Of a DNA stretch of 64,000 nucleotides, positions 1 through 8,475 are shown in pieces. A program made the position numbers and the translations under genes. Position 1 is the first letter of the stretch. Every line of letters starts with the position of its first letter. The notes under the pieces were generated by a model that was not told where the DNA came from, searched no databases, and saw only the letters and a list, made by a program, of their open reading frames with translations. Source of the DNA: Roseibium alexandrii DFL-11 (GTDB taxonomy: Bacteria > Pseudomonadota > Alphaproteobacteria > Rhizobiales > Stappiaceae); contig NZ_CM011002.1 in the NCBI RefSeq assembly GCF_000158095.2, forward strand, positions 859,541-923,540, written 5' to 3'.

Positions 1-120
1 CGCGCCGTCCCCCTCCAATGGAGCAGCAGTAAGCCTGCAGAGCCGGACCCATTCTAGATCGACTGAACATGCGCTGCATGAGGAGGGATTGCATTTGGCA
101 TGGCTTCAGGAGGTCATGAC

Positions 121-837
121 ATGGATACCTTATCGACTCCGATTTTCCGTCTAAAAAAGCGTGCTCATCAGTTGGTACGAGACGAGGGCCTTCCTCTTCA
201 CAGGGCACTGGACCGGGTCGCACAACACGAAGGATTTCGAAACTGGAGCCTTCTAGCAAACCGATACAAAACTGATCCGCTGCATATCCAAGTTCTTAAT
301 CAAATGCGCCCCGGGCATACATTGCTCGTCGGGGGCAGGCCTCGACAGGGCAAGACCAAGCTCGGCTTGAAGCTAGTTGCCCGGGCGGCAGTTGCAGGTG
401 GACCAGTCGTCGTATTTTCCCTGGACTACACCGAGGATCAGATCCGGGCTGAATTTGCGCACTTATGGGAGAGTGGCAATCAGTCACCACGGCATCCCAT
501 CATTGATGTATCTGACCAGATTTGTGCCAACCATATTGTTGCCCGCCTGCAGCAAGCGCCAGGCTGCTCGCTTGTCCTAATTGATTATCTTCAACTCCTG
601 GACCAAAGCCGGACGACACCGCCACTGGACGAGCAGTTGCATGTCCTAACGCGGTTCGTAAAAAGCAGCGGCTGTAAGATGGTTTTCTTGGCGCAGATAG
701 ATCGTGACTTTGAAAACTCCGGCAGAAAGTTGCCCGATTTTGGTGATGTTCGCCAGCCGAATCCATGTGATTTCTCCAGGTTCGACTTAGGGTGTTTTTT
801 GCATGGTGGTGAAGTGCAGATCGTACCTGCCCCATAG
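121..837 (+). CDS. Orphan DnaB-like RecA-fold ATPase
   Basis: This 238-residue protein resembles the C-terminal RecA-fold domain of the replicative helicase DnaB. A Walker A segment GGRPRQGKTK lies at residues 71-80 and a Walker B LVLIDYLQLL at 151-160, the latter matching the DYLQL signature of DnaB. A Gln-Asp-Arg stretch (AQIDR, about 191-195) sits where DnaB has its SQLNR motif. The N-terminal 50 residues are helical and carry a GFRNWSLL motif instead of the DnaB primase-interaction domain. The start at 121 is preferred because AGGAGG at 108-113 is seven bases upstream; ATG at 100 with AGGAGG at 81-86 is an alternative. At half DnaB length it is unlikely to be the replicative helicase; its role is unknown. 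Confidence 0.75.
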   Translation: MDTLSTPIFRLKKRAHQLVRDEGLPLHRALDRVAQHEGFRNWSLLANRYKTDPLHIQVLNQMRPGHTLLVGGRPRQGKTKLGLKLVARAAVAGGPVVVFSLDYTEDQIRAEFAHLWESGNQSPRHPIIDVSDQICANHIVARLQQAPGCSLVLIDYLQLLDQSRTTPPLDEQLHVLTRFVKSSGCKMVFLAQIDRDFENSGRKLPDFGDVRQPNPCDFSRFDLGCFLHGGEVQIVPAP

Positions 838-862
838 ACAATCGAACACCGGCAAATGGGCA

Positions 863-880
863 GCGCGGTTTTCACCGCGC
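863..880. terminator. Possible bidirectional hairpin between convergent genes
   Basis: GCGCGG (863-868) pairs with CCGCGC (875-880) across a six-base loop, between the stop of the ATPase gene and the stop of the convergent hydrolase gene. There is only a short interrupted T tract on either side, so termination is plausible but not certain. Confidence 0.35.
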
Positions 881-893
881 CGCCTCTGTTTGG

Positions 894-1853
894 TTACGGG
901 TTGACTTCGCGTTCCAGGAAATCCCGAATTTCGTCTGCTATGAAAGCCCCGTCTTCTTCAAGGGCAAAGTGGCCAGTGTCGAGAAGATGGAACTCGACAT
1001 TGGTCAGGTCCTGCCGATAGGGGTGGGCGCCTTCCGCCGGGAAAATCTGATCTTTCCTGCCCCAGACCACGAGGGCAGGCGGCTGATGCTCGCGGAACAA
1101 AGCCTGCCATTCCGGATAGAGCGTCAGATTGGTCCGGTAATCATAGAACAGCTCCAGTTGAACCTCGGCATTTCCCGGGCGATCCAAAAGGTATTGTACG
1201 TGCCAATAATTGTCCGGGCTGATGGCGTCCGGGTTTCTGGTTCCGTGGGTGAATTGCCATTTGGTGCCTTCGATCGCGAGGAACCCGCGCAGGGGGGCGG
1301 CATTTTCCTCTGAAGGATCGGCCCAGTAGGCCCGAATGGGATCCCAAAACTCCGGCAGGCCTTCTTCATAAGCGTTGCCGTTTTGAATGATGAAACCCGT
1401 CACCCTGTCAGGGGCATCGGCAAACAGCCGGTAGCCCACGGGTGCGCCGTAGTCCATCAGGTAGAGCGCATAATTCTCAATGTTCTTGCGTTCCAGAAGC
1501 GCATCGACCGTACCGGCCAGGTTGTCGAACGTATAATCGTAGGTTTCAGCGGACGGCATGTCGGACGCGCCAAATCCCTGAAAGTCAGGTGCGATCACGT
1601 GATAGTCCGCTGCAAGGTCCGGAATCAGGTTGCGGAACATGTGCGACGAGGTCGGAAAGCCGTGCAGCAGCAGCACAGTCGGATTGGCGGGATCACCGGC
1701 CTCACGATAAGCAATTCGCAGACCGTCGATCGTTTCGTATCCAAACCTGGTCTCAAACGCGGAGGCGCGCTCCGAGGCGTTGGATGACGCAATTGGTATG
1801 GTCAAGGCCGCTGCCAACAAGGCAGCCGAAAGGGTTCTGGTAATCAGCGACAT
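894..1853 (-). CDS. Exported alpha/beta hydrolase (haloalkane dehalogenase/epoxide hydrolase-like)
   Basis: A 319-residue alpha/beta-hydrolase fold protein with an N-terminal signal peptide (hydrophobic residues 7-22, Ala-rich cleavage region near 27), so it probably acts in the periplasm. HGFPTS at 64-69 forms the oxyanion-hole region. The nucleophile elbow reads LMDYGA with Asp134 in place of the usual Ser, as in haloalkane dehalogenases and epoxide hydrolases; Asp268 (GRKDQ) and His295 (DTGHF) would complete the triad. The substrate is not predictable from sequence. It lies 48 bp downstream of the flavin-binding oxidase-like gene and is probably cotranscribed with it under the divergent TetR regulator. 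A CGCCGG/CCGGCG hairpin (1878-1895) occupies the gap. Confidence 0.8.
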   Translation of the reverse strand: MSLITRTLSAALLAAALTIPIASSNASERASAFETRFGYETIDGLRIAYREAGDPANPTVLLLHGFPTSSHMFRNLIPDLAADYHVIAPDFQGFGASDMPSAETYDYTFDNLAGTVDALLERKNIENYALYLMDYGAPVGYRLFADAPDRVTGFIIQNGNAYEEGLPEFWDPIRAYWADPSEENAAPLRGFLAIEGTKWQFTHGTRNPDAISPDNYWHVQYLLDRPGNAEVQLELFYDYRTNLTLYPEWQALFREHQPPALVVWGRKDQIFPAEGAHPYRQDLTNVEFHLLDTGHFALEEDGAFIADEIRDFLEREVNP

Positions 1854-1901
1854 GGGAATTCTCCGTTTTTAGTGAGTCGCCGGAAACTGCCGGCGTCAGG
1901 C

Positions 1902-2531
1902 TTAGGTTGCGGGTTTCAGGAAGTCTTTGAGTTCCACGTTTTCCGCTTCGAGGTCTGCAATACGGTTTTGAAGGGCCAGAATGTCCGGCGCGAGTTCTTC
2001 CAGCGTGTAGCGCTTCGGAATGTGCTGCGGACAGTTCCAGTCGAGGGCTTCGATCGTCAGGACGACGGCGCGTTCGGGCAGGCCGCGATATCGGTCTTCG
2101 CGCAAAGCGGCGATCAGGTTCGGATCGTCCTTGGCATCAATCTGCCGGGCCCGCGCCCAGACTTTCAGGCGGCGGCGATTGGGGTAATCCATCAGGATCA
2201 GGGATACACGGTCATTTTCTTTGAGGTTGCCGGAGCTGATGTATTGCCGGTTGCCGCGAAAATCCGCATAGGCCAGTGTCTTTTCATCCATAACCTTCAA
2301 GAACCCGCGTGGTCCACCACGAAACTGAACGTAGGGCCAACCGGTCTCGGAGACGGTCGCCTGATAGAAGCCATCACGTTCGGAGATGAAGGCAGCTTCT
2401 GCTGGGCCCAGCCGATCGCCGCTGTCCGCCTCCGGAAGATCGAGCGGGGCGTAAGCCTCCCGGGAACCTTCTTCCGTTTGCCGCGCCCGAACAGCCGGGG
2501 TAAAGGCAATGGTTGACAATGCGCGTGCCAT
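1902..2531 (-). CDS. Pyridoxamine 5'-phosphate oxidase-family FMN-binding protein
   Basis: A 209-residue cytoplasmic protein with the split-barrel core of the pyridoxamine-phosphate-oxidase-like flavoproteins: QATVSETGWPYVQFRGG (about 57-73), then LAYADFRGNRQYISSGNL and VSLILMDYPNRRRLKVW, the FMN-contact strands typical of the family. The C-terminal 30 residues form a Leu/Glu-rich helix, possibly a coiled coil for dimerisation. It is longer and more divergent than true PdxH, so vitamin B6 synthesis is not implied; a general flavin reductase or stress-related role is as likely. It is the first gene of an apparent two-gene unit facing away from the TetR gene, with operator-like repeats directly upstream. 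Confidence 0.8.
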   Translation of the reverse strand: MARALSTIAFTPAVRARQTEEGSREAYAPLDLPEADSGDRLGPAEAAFISERDGFYQATVSETGWPYVQFRGGPRGFLKVMDEKTLAYADFRGNRQYISSGNLKENDRVSLILMDYPNRRRLKVWARARQIDAKDDPNLIAALREDRYRGLPERAVVLTIEALDWNCPQHIPKRYTLEELAPDILALQNRIADLEAENVELKDFLKPAT

Positions 2532-2552
2532 GACAGGTCTCCAATCAGTAAA

Positions 2553-2568
2553 TGTACCGTTCTGTTCA
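2553..2568. promoter_or_regulatory. Operator-like repeat 1, TGTACCGTTCTGTTCA
   Basis: One of two near-identical 16-base sites upstream of the oxidase-like gene, matching TGTACTGATCTGTTCA at 2586-2601 in 12 of 16 positions. It lies about 22 bp from the start codon, where repressor binding would block transcription. Assignment to the adjacent TetR protein is inference. Confidence 0.5.
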
Positions 2569-2585
2569 CTTTGATGAGCTGTAAA

Positions 2586-2601
2586 TGTACTGATCTGTTC
2601 A
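2586..2601. promoter_or_regulatory. Operator-like repeat 2, TGTACTGATCTGTTCA
   Basis: A partly palindromic site (TGTACTGATC followed by TGTTCA) 33 bp upstream of repeat 1 and sharing its core with the palindrome at 2740-2751 in front of the TetR gene. The 33-bp spacing is about three helical turns, consistent with cooperative binding on one DNA face. Confidence 0.5.
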
Positions 2602-2739
2602 TTAATTCAAGGGGAATTGGACATATTTTTCGAGTTGGATCGTTTTAAATTCATCAAAATATGTATAAGTATCTGAAAATAAGCCATAAATATCGAATCC
2701 TAAAAATTGAATTGAACAGAATATCAATCGTAATATATA

Positions 2740-2751
2740 TACTGATCAGTA
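2740..2751. promoter_or_regulatory. Perfect palindrome TACTGATCAGTA upstream of TetR gene
   Basis: A perfect 12-base palindrome (extended pairing to about 2738-2753) ending 15 bp before the TetR start codon. Its core TACTGATC recurs at 2589-2596 on the other side of the divergent intergenic region, which points to autoregulation plus control of the divergent pair. Confidence 0.6.
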
Positions 2752-2766
2752 CATATAGGAGTGGGT

Positions 2767-3333
2767 ATGCGCCCGAGTAAACGCGACGAACTGGTTCATA
2801 AAGCCCAAGAGATTTTCGATCGGGATGGATTTCAGGCAACCGGCATGGATGCGCTTGTGGCTGAGACCGGCATCAGCAAGACAACGATGTTCAAGCACTT
2901 CCGGAACAAGGATGAACTGATCCTGGCGACCTTGCGGCTTCGGGATGAGACGTTCCGTAACTGGATGCACCGGAAACTTGACCGGTTCTCAGGCGCGCCG
3001 GATCAGCAACTGTTGGCGGTTTTCGAACTGTTGCAGGAGTGGTTCGACCAGCCGGATTTTCACGGCTGCTTGTTCATCAAGGCAGCCTCGGAGTTCTCTG
3101 ACGGCGAAGCGGCGATCCCGGCGCAGGCCCGCGAACACAAACGGCTCCTGCTCAACGACTTGATTGGATTGGCCAAGGCCGCCGGAGCAGATTTGCCGGA
3201 TCAGCTGGGCCGCCAGTTGATGCTTTTGATTGAGGGCGCCATCGTTGCAGCGCGCATGGGGTACTCCCAAACACCGGCCCGCGATGCACACGCGGCGGCA
3301 AAGGTGCTGATTGACCAGGCTATTCGCCAATAA
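2767..3333 (+). CDS. TetR/AcrR-family transcriptional regulator
   Basis: A 188-residue one-domain repressor. Residues 5-55 hold the TetR helix-turn-helix (KAQEIFDRDGFQATGMDALV then ISKTTMFKHFRNKDEL); the rest is the helical ligand-binding and dimerisation domain (GAIVAARMG near the C-terminus). ATG at 2767 is preferred over GTG at 2761 because AGGA at 2757-2760 is spaced correctly for it. It is divergent from the oxidase-like and hydrolase genes and is preceded by a perfect palindrome; it probably represses both directions. The ligand is unknown. Confidence 0.85.
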   Translation: MRPSKRDELVHKAQEIFDRDGFQATGMDALVAETGISKTTMFKHFRNKDELILATLRLRDETFRNWMHRKLDRFSGAPDQQLLAVFELLQEWFDQPDFHGCLFIKAASEFSDGEAAIPAQAREHKRLLLNDLIGLAKAAGADLPDQLGRQLMLLIEGAIVAARMGYSQTPARDAHAAAKVLIDQAIRQ

Positions 3334-3334
3334 A

Positions 3335-3359
3335 AAAGGCCGGGATGTCCCGGCCTTTT
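3335..3359. terminator. Bidirectional intrinsic terminator
   Basis: AAAAGGCCGGGA-TG-TCCCGGCCTTTT is a long GC-rich stem with A and T runs on both flanks, starting two bases after the TetR stop codon and lying 24 bases before the end of the convergent L,D-transpeptidase gene. It can serve both genes. Confidence 0.9.
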
Positions 3360-3382
3360 CTTGATGACATGTGGCTGACGGA

Positions 3383-3976
3383 TCAGCGCTTCACAATGAT
3401 TTTCGCGCCGACATCCACGCTTTTGTAAAGATGGATGACATCCTCATTCGCCATCCGGATGCACCCGGAAGAGACCGCTGAGCCGATCGTCCACGGTTCC
3501 GTGGTCCCGTGGATACGATACAAGGTGTTGCCGATGTAGAGCGCGCGTGCACCCATCGGGTTGTTCGGGCCACCCTTCATGTGCGCCGGAAGGATCCGGC
3601 CCTTGGCACGCTCGCGGGCCCGCATCTGCGCCGGCGGTGTCCAGCTCGGCCATTCAGCCTTGCGGGTCACGCGGTGTGTCCCGGCCCACTGGAAACCGTC
3701 TTTGCCGACACCCACGCCGTATTTCATGGCGCGGCCATTGCCCAGAACATGGTAAAGGCGGCGCTCGGACGTGTCGATGACAATGGTGCCCGGGCTGTAA
3801 GGACCGTCATAACGCACGCGCTTGCGCTTGATCGGGGAAGGCCCGCCTGGATGGTATTTCATGGTGAGCCAGCGTTTGCTCACCGGATCGAAGTAGGTTC
3901 CTTGCGCACTGGCAGGGGTTTCGAACATGATCGCGCTGATCGCGAGTGCCAAAACCAAATAAAACAGTTTTTTCAT
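3383..3976 (-). CDS. L,D-transpeptidase (YkuD/ErfK family), exported
   Basis: A 197-residue periplasmic enzyme of the YkuD family that forms or edits 3-3 cross-links in peptidoglycan, or attaches proteins to it. The N-terminus MKKLFYLVLALAISAIMF is a signal peptide ending near ASAQG. The catalytic motif is complete: HGT about 40 residues before the C-terminus, followed by SSGCIRM with the nucleophilic Cys. The start at 3976 is chosen because the signal peptide begins there and GGGGAT lies upstream; an in-frame extension to 4024 would bury the signal peptide. Such genes are usually present in several copies in this order and are single-gene units, as here. Confidence 0.9.
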   Translation of the reverse strand: MKKLFYLVLALAISAIMFETPASAQGTYFDPVSKRWLTMKYHPGGPSPIKRKRVRYDGPYSPGTIVIDTSERRLYHVLGNGRAMKYGVGVGKDGFQWAGTHRVTRKAEWPSWTPPAQMRARERAKGRILPAHMKGGPNNPMGARALYIGNTLYRIHGTTEPWTIGSAVSSGCIRMANEDVIHLYKSVDVGAKIIVKR

Positions 3977-4277
3977 AACATATCCCCGTAGACACCCAGC
4001 CTCCTGACGGAGAGGCGAATCCATTCCTCAAAGATAAAATGACGTTCTTGCCGTACCGTTAACACTATTGGCGGAATCGAGGCGCGTCTTTCATCTCACG
4101 TATCTGTGATCGGTGTATTTCGACCGACATTTGTGCCTCATCGGCAACAATTCATGCGCGCCAGTACAGTCCAAACCGGCAGCACACGCATAAGTTAGTC
4201 TTTGCCGTCACTCTTTTTGGTGATCCAGAACACACTTTGCCGCCGCTTTAGTAAAATTTCCAATCAAATCCCATGCG
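3977..4277. other. Intergenic, no gene recognised
   Basis: About 300 bp between the L,D-transpeptidase start and the DUF1989 stop. It should hold the L,D-transpeptidase promoter; I see no convincing reading frame, repeat or terminator in it. Confidence 0.6.
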
Positions 4278-5120
4278 TCAGAGCCCGTGGGTGCGATCAT
4301 ACGGATTGATTTCAGGCGATTGCCATCCATCCAGACGGCCATCGAGCGGCTTGAAGACTTCCATGAGCATTGGATGACAGGGCGCGGTGTCACTCGAATG
4401 TTCTGACCCGCAATCGCCGCCCGGACAGGCGCTCATGACGGCGAGCAATCCGATTTCGGCAAAAAACTCAAGATAGTCGCCTGGCCGGACTGGGCTGGCC
4501 TTCATGAAGTACTGACCGGTGTCGCGGGTAAAACCGGTGCACATGAAGACATTCAGCACATCATGGACGTGGTTTTCGGCTTCTTCCAGGCTCATGCCTT
4601 TGGTCTGAGCGAGCGCACGGGTCAAATTGGAATGGCAGCAATGGTGATAATCAGGACCGCCAAGCGCACGGCCGGTATAGGGGTCGCATCGCGTTCCGAT
4701 CACATCATGCACCGAGCCGCCGAATTCGTCGATGCCATACCAGTCGAGGGTATCGGTGGTGACGGTTGCCAGCGGGCGTAGGGTCGGGAAGTTCGACCAG
4801 AGCCGGTCCCCAGTGGTCACATGCGTGCCATGGAGTGCGCGCGTCTTGCCGGAATAAAACCGTTCGCTGAGATCAGCACTGTTGAAGAGATTGAGGTCGC
4901 CAACCTGTGGGCCCTCAATCGACGTAATCTTCAAAAAACATCCTACCGGGATTTCAATGCTCGCGGCTTCTCGCGGAGGCACCGTCACCTCGCCAATCTT
5001 TTCCGCACCTTCTCGCGCCTTTCCATAAAGCGTCAGGTCAGGGGCAGGCAGGGTATCGTTCGGATAACAAATCACCGGGCGGATCGCGCGGCGGTCTGCA
5101 GCATCAACGGGTTGGGTCAT
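4278..5120 (-). CDS. DUF1989 family protein (urea carboxylase-associated type)
   Basis: About 280 residues with the features of the DUF1989 family, members of which often sit beside urea amidolyase/carboxylase genes: a glycine-rich acidic N-terminal half (VGDLNLFN, HGTHVTTGDRLWSN) and a His/Cys-rich segment GGPDYHHCCHSNLTRAL that probably binds a metal, followed by DVLNVFMCTGF. The catalytic role of the family is not settled. No urea amidolyase gene is adjacent here, so the usual context is missing. The start is uncertain: ATG at 5120 fits conserved length, while ATG 5174 and GTG 5213 are in frame; none has a strong Shine-Dalgarno sequence. Confidence 0.75.
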   Translation of the reverse strand: MTQPVDAADRRAIRPVICYPNDTLPAPDLTLYGKAREGAEKIGEVTVPPREAASIEIPVGCFLKITSIEGPQVGDLNLFNSADLSERFYSGKTRALHGTHVTTGDRLWSNFPTLRPLATVTTDTLDWYGIDEFGGSVHDVIGTRCDPYTGRALGGPDYHHCCHSNLTRALAQTKGMSLEEAENHVHDVLNVFMCTGFTRDTGQYFMKASPVRPGDYLEFFAEIGLLAVMSACPGGDCGSEHSSDTAPCHPMLMEVFKPLDGRLDGWQSPEINPYDRTHGL

Positions 5121-5333
5121 CGGTGCATCCAGCAAGGTTTGGCAATGAACGAGTTGTGGCCGGGCAGGTGACATCTTGCAAGACCGGTTGTCTGAGTAAA
5201 TGACCTGTCTCACATCAAAACCGGAATGGACCGGAAGGTCCTACTCCGCCCGGATGTGACGACCATCACGTCATGAAGGACACGCCTTGGGTAGTCTTAT
5301 TTCAGTTGAACTGAAGATCTTTGGGAGGACATC

Positions 5334-5462
5334 ATGGCACAGTACGGCGGCAAAAGAACATCTCACATCCGGCAAATGTGTGTGGCGCTGAAACCGTTAA
5401 AGCGGACGGACGCCGAAACTTCAGGTGAGACGTTGAAATCCGACACTGAAGATCAGGATTGA
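5334..5462 (+). CDS. Possible 42-residue small protein
   Basis: ATG at 5334 is preceded by GGGAGGA (5323-5329 region), a strong and well-spaced Shine-Dalgarno sequence, and opens a 42-codon frame ending at TGA 5460-5462. The predicted peptide starts MAQYGGKRTSHIRQMC and ends in an acidic tail TEDQD. It is not recognised. It lies between the DUF1989 gene and the end of the convergent DUF389 gene. The ribosome-binding site is the main support; the frame could be fortuitous. Confidence 0.4.
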   Translation: MAQYGGKRTSHIRQMCVALKPLKRTDAETSGETLKSDTEDQD

Positions 5463-5521
5463 TGGTCGTGCTGTGCCGCGCGGGTCAGTCGGGGCATGCG
5501 CGTGGTTTTGGCGCGGAAACA

Positions 5522-6631
5522 TCAACTCCCGCGGCCGAGCGCACGCAAGCGCATGACATCTATGGCGCCGATGTCGACCTCTATAAGGACGTCTTCGCCA
5601 ATGTCCTTTGCCAGCTGGGCACTGAAACGTTCCAGATTCTCTTGTGCTTGCGCCAGCTTTTTGCGGTCGGCCAGAAGGTCGACCCGGATGAACAAATGGT
5701 CGTTGCGATAGCCTACATTGACAGTTTGGATCCGCACCTCGGTGCCTTTGGAACCAAAGGTGGGTTCCCGTTCCAGATTTTTGTTCACCAGCCGCAAGAG
5801 ACGGTTTTTGACATAGATTTCGTGCAAGGCCGTGTTGAGCGGAGGCACAAGGAAGTAGCCGCCAAGTGACGCAACGATCAGTAAGGCGAGACCCTTCTTC
5901 CTCTGGCCATAGTTCTGCAAAAGAAACACCAGTGCGGCGACGATAATGATGCCAGCAAGGTTCGTTAAGAACAGCAGAGCCCCTCCAGCTGCGACATCGA
6001 TGCCCGCATCCTGCAAACCGAACTCGTCGAGACGCAGACCGATCTCAGAGCTTGCCTTGCTGCCCAAGGCCAGGCCAATTCCGGCAACAGCAAGGGGAGG
6101 GACAAGGGCAACCGCGATCGCGACCCCGGCAATGGAATCGGCGATGCTGGGCCGGGTTTGCGCATAGGCGCCAGCGCAGCCCGCAGCGAGGGCAACGGCG
6201 AGATCAATCATCGACGGGCTGGTTCTTGCAAGAATCTCCGGTCCTACGATCCGGGCGCCAATAGCCATCACCCCGAGATACCCGATCGTCACCACACACA
6301 CTGTTCCGGCCAGAACGGTGACAGCCGAACGTCTGATCAGCGCCCAGTTGTAGGTCGCTATGCCAAATGCGAGGCTCAGAATGGGCGCCATCAGGGGCGC
6401 AATGATCATTGCTCCAATCACTGTTGCGGTGCTGTTGGCAACCAGGCCCAACGTTGCCAGGACCGCGCTTAAGGAGAGCATCAGATAAAAAGGGAAAGTG
6501 GCGACGGAGAACCGCTCCATGCGGGCCGCGAGCTCTTTTCCGTCCGTTTTTTCAGATGGCTCCGCATCTGGGCGGGGGCGGAACCACAATGCGTAAATCG
6601 GTCGTCGCACGGCGCACCTCATCGATCGCAA
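5522..6631 (-). CDS. DUF389 family membrane protein
   Basis: A 369-residue polytopic inner-membrane protein of the DUF389 family (TIGR00341-like). The hallmark segment NSTATVIGAMIIAPLMAPI is at about residues 66-84, followed by repeated hydrophobic helices (AVTVLAGTVCVVTIGYLGVM, SIAGVAIAVALVPPLAVAGIGLAL, ALLFLTNLAGIIIVAALVFL) giving about seven to eight transmembrane segments, then a soluble C-terminal domain of about 110 residues ending with EVDIGAIDVMRLRALG. The function of the family is unknown. It stands alone between intergenic regions on both sides. Confidence 0.8.
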   Translation of the reverse strand: MRSMRCAVRRPIYALWFRPRPDAEPSEKTDGKELAARMERFSVATFPFYLMLSLSAVLATLGLVANSTATVIGAMIIAPLMAPILSLAFGIATYNWALIRRSAVTVLAGTVCVVTIGYLGVMAIGARIVGPEILARTSPSMIDLAVALAAGCAGAYAQTRPSIADSIAGVAIAVALVPPLAVAGIGLALGSKASSEIGLRLDEFGLQDAGIDVAAGGALLFLTNLAGIIIVAALVFLLQNYGQRKKGLALLIVASLGGYFLVPPLNTALHEIYVKNRLLRLVNKNLEREPTFGSKGTEVRIQTVNVGYRNDHLFIRVDLLADRKKLAQAQENLERFSAQLAKDIGEDVLIEVDIGAIDVMRLRALGRGS

Positions 6632-6906
6632 TCTGACCTAGGATGCGTTGATGTCTGGCGGTTCTCAATCCTGTGAAATTTACGCTTAACCGGGTCGAAG
6701 CGCTCGTCTGTAACCTTGGTTCAATTCGCGCCGGGAAACTCTCTGAAACCTTCCAGATGCCAACGATTTTCGGCCGTTCATCTCTGTCAATTGCCAGAGT
6801 TCGGGTAATTGATAGTGGGGTTCTTTGAGGCCGTGTATCTAACGGCATTAAAACGTTGGAGCTCAAATAATACTGCAAGAAAATCCGAGCTGTCTTCTGT
6901 CACAAG

Positions 6907-7914
6907 TTATCCGTTGGTCCTCTTGAATTGCGCAGGTGTCGTTCCGGTCCAGCGTTTGAAGGCGACTGAGAAGGCCGCCTGATCACCAAAGTCGAGCAGG
7001 AAGGCAACCTGTGCGATACTGCTTTCACTCAGGAGCATTTGCTTGGCCATATCGCTTCTGGCGGCTTCCGCGAGCGATTTGTAGTTTGTCCCCTCGGCCG
7101 CCAGATGCCGCGTGAGCGTGCGGCGGGTCATACAGAGTTCTTCGGCGACTTCATCGCCGCTTGGCAAATGGCCGGGTAGGCGCGATTTCACAAGGTTCAT
7201 GACCCTTGAGGACAGGCTGGAGGTCTCCTGTGGTACCTTTTCTAGCCGGGCATCGCCATGGGCCATGAGGTGGTCGAGCAGAGCCGTGTCAGCGGTGGGG
7301 ATCGGGTAGTCCAGCCCGCCTACAGGCAGCCGGACGCCGCTTACCGGTTGCCCGCAAAGCACCTTGCAGTCCACATGTTCGCAAAGTGCCTTGCAGTGTT
7401 CAGGATCGTTTTCCTCAAAGAGCAGGGCAAGCGGGCCAAACTCGGGACCAGCAATCTGACGGATCCGCATATACATTCCGCAAACCAGAAGCTCTCGGTG
7501 GCGCGGCGCCTGGTGCCCCGCCAGAACGTTGCTTTGAAGCGCAACAACCGGACCTTCTTCTGAGATCTTAAGTCTGAACTGCAGGTCTGAATCTTCAAGC
7601 GCATAGTACTTCTGTGCAAATTCTAAAACCTGCCGGACCGTCTCGCTGGCTCTTGCCAAATAGGCAACGAGCGTTTTTGCGCCTTCTGTTGCAAGGCCAG
7701 CGCGGGCGGCGAACGTTGGGTCGCCAAGCACGTGGCAGGTGTGTTGCACGGCCAGCGCCTCGGCAGTCAGCTCTATCTTTGCGTCAGGATCGGTCAGCAC
7801 TCCGGGATCGATCCCGACCTGACTCAAGACCATCTCGAATGGCATCGATACGGCGGGCTCCTTGGCATAGATCCGGCCAAGATGTTTCAAACGATAGGCG
7901 CTAATGCGTGGCAC
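6907..7914 (-). CDS. AraC-family regulator with PF12625-type N-terminal domain
   Basis: A 335-residue regulator. The N-terminal two thirds match the arabinose-binding-like domain seen in OruR/MmsR-type AraC proteins (AFEMVLSQVG-like start, LTAEALAVQHTCHVLGDPTFAARAGL), and the last 95 residues hold two helix-turn-helices (EVAEELCMTRRTLTRHLAAEGTNYKSL and IAQVAFLLDFGDQAAFSVAFKRWTGTTPAQF). GTG at 7914 is chosen: AGGAG lies eight bases upstream, and anything longer would run through the divergent membrane-protein gene. It is divergent from the small membrane protein/HlyD pair, which is its most likely target. Confidence 0.85.
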   Translation of the reverse strand: MPRISAYRLKHLGRIYAKEPAVSMPFEMVLSQVGIDPGVLTDPDAKIELTAEALAVQHTCHVLGDPTFAARAGLATEGAKTLVAYLARASETVRQVLEFAQKYYALEDSDLQFRLKISEEGPVVALQSNVLAGHQAPRHRELLVCGMYMRIRQIAGPEFGPLALLFEENDPEHCKALCEHVDCKVLCGQPVSGVRLPVGGLDYPIPTADTALLDHLMAHGDARLEKVPQETSSLSSRVMNLVKSRLPGHLPSGDEVAEELCMTRRTLTRHLAAEGTNYKSLAEAARSDMAKQMLLSESSIAQVAFLLDFGDQAAFSVAFKRWTGTTPAQFKRTNG

Positions 7915-8094
7915 GTCTGCTGCTCCTTGCGACTCAGGGGATGAATCAGGGTTTCTTCGTAATTGTCCAAAATGAAAAAACCGTTGGCCAGATGGCAAAA
8001 GAACGGATCGGTTACCTGCCCCAAATGTCCGGCGTAACCCGACGATGCTGCCCAAGGGGGGCGGCTTTGTGAGTTGAAGCAAAGGACATACATC

Positions 8095-8475
8095 GTGAAA
8101 AAACAACTTCTGCCGGGCCTTGCAGTGTTCGGCGCCATGACCACACAAGCAGCCGCGGCAAGCGCCGAGCCAAGATGGTGGGTCCCGCCCGGCGAGAGTG
8201 ACTGGTACGCTTGGGTTGGTCTTGTCATCTTCTTTCTGGCGATTCTTCTGGTCGTGCATCTTTATGCGCGCTTTGACCATTATGCGGAGCACCGCTCCAA
8301 GAACACTCCACTGCGCACCACAATCCCGATGATGCTGACGGTTGCACTGGCCTTCGAAATCATGCCGGCGCTCAGCCATTTCAGCGTGCTTCTCCCTGCG
8401 GCGCTTATTTTGACCGCAATTGCGCGCGACTTCATGTTGTGGTGGCGGCCTGAAGATGTGGAGGCAGCCCAATGA
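8095..8475 (+). CDS. Small inner-membrane protein upstream of HlyD gene
   Basis: A 126-residue protein with an apparent signal sequence (LLPGLAVFGAMTTQAAAASAE) and two to three membrane segments (WVGLVIFFLAILLVVHLYA, PMMLTVALAFEIMP, FSVLLPAALILTAIA). GTG at 8095 follows AAAGGA at 8081-8086. It overlaps the HlyD gene by four bases (ATGA), so the two are translationally coupled. The arrangement is like the small-membrane-protein/HlyD pairs YiaW-YiaV and YibI-YibH of E. coli, but I see no clear sequence match to DUF3302. It probably assists or anchors the fusion protein. Confidence 0.7.
   Translation: MKKQLLPGLAVFGAMTTQAAAASAEPRWWVPPGESDWYAWVGLVIFFLAILLVVHLYARFDHYAEHRSKNTPLRTTIPMMLTVALAFEIMPALSHFSVLLPAALILTAIARDFMLWWRPEDVEAAQ

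Noticed and set aside
7915..8472. Long in-frame extension of the AraC gene to 521 residues
   Set aside because: It runs antisense through the small membrane protein gene, has poor protein character, and GTG 7914 has a good AGGAG site.
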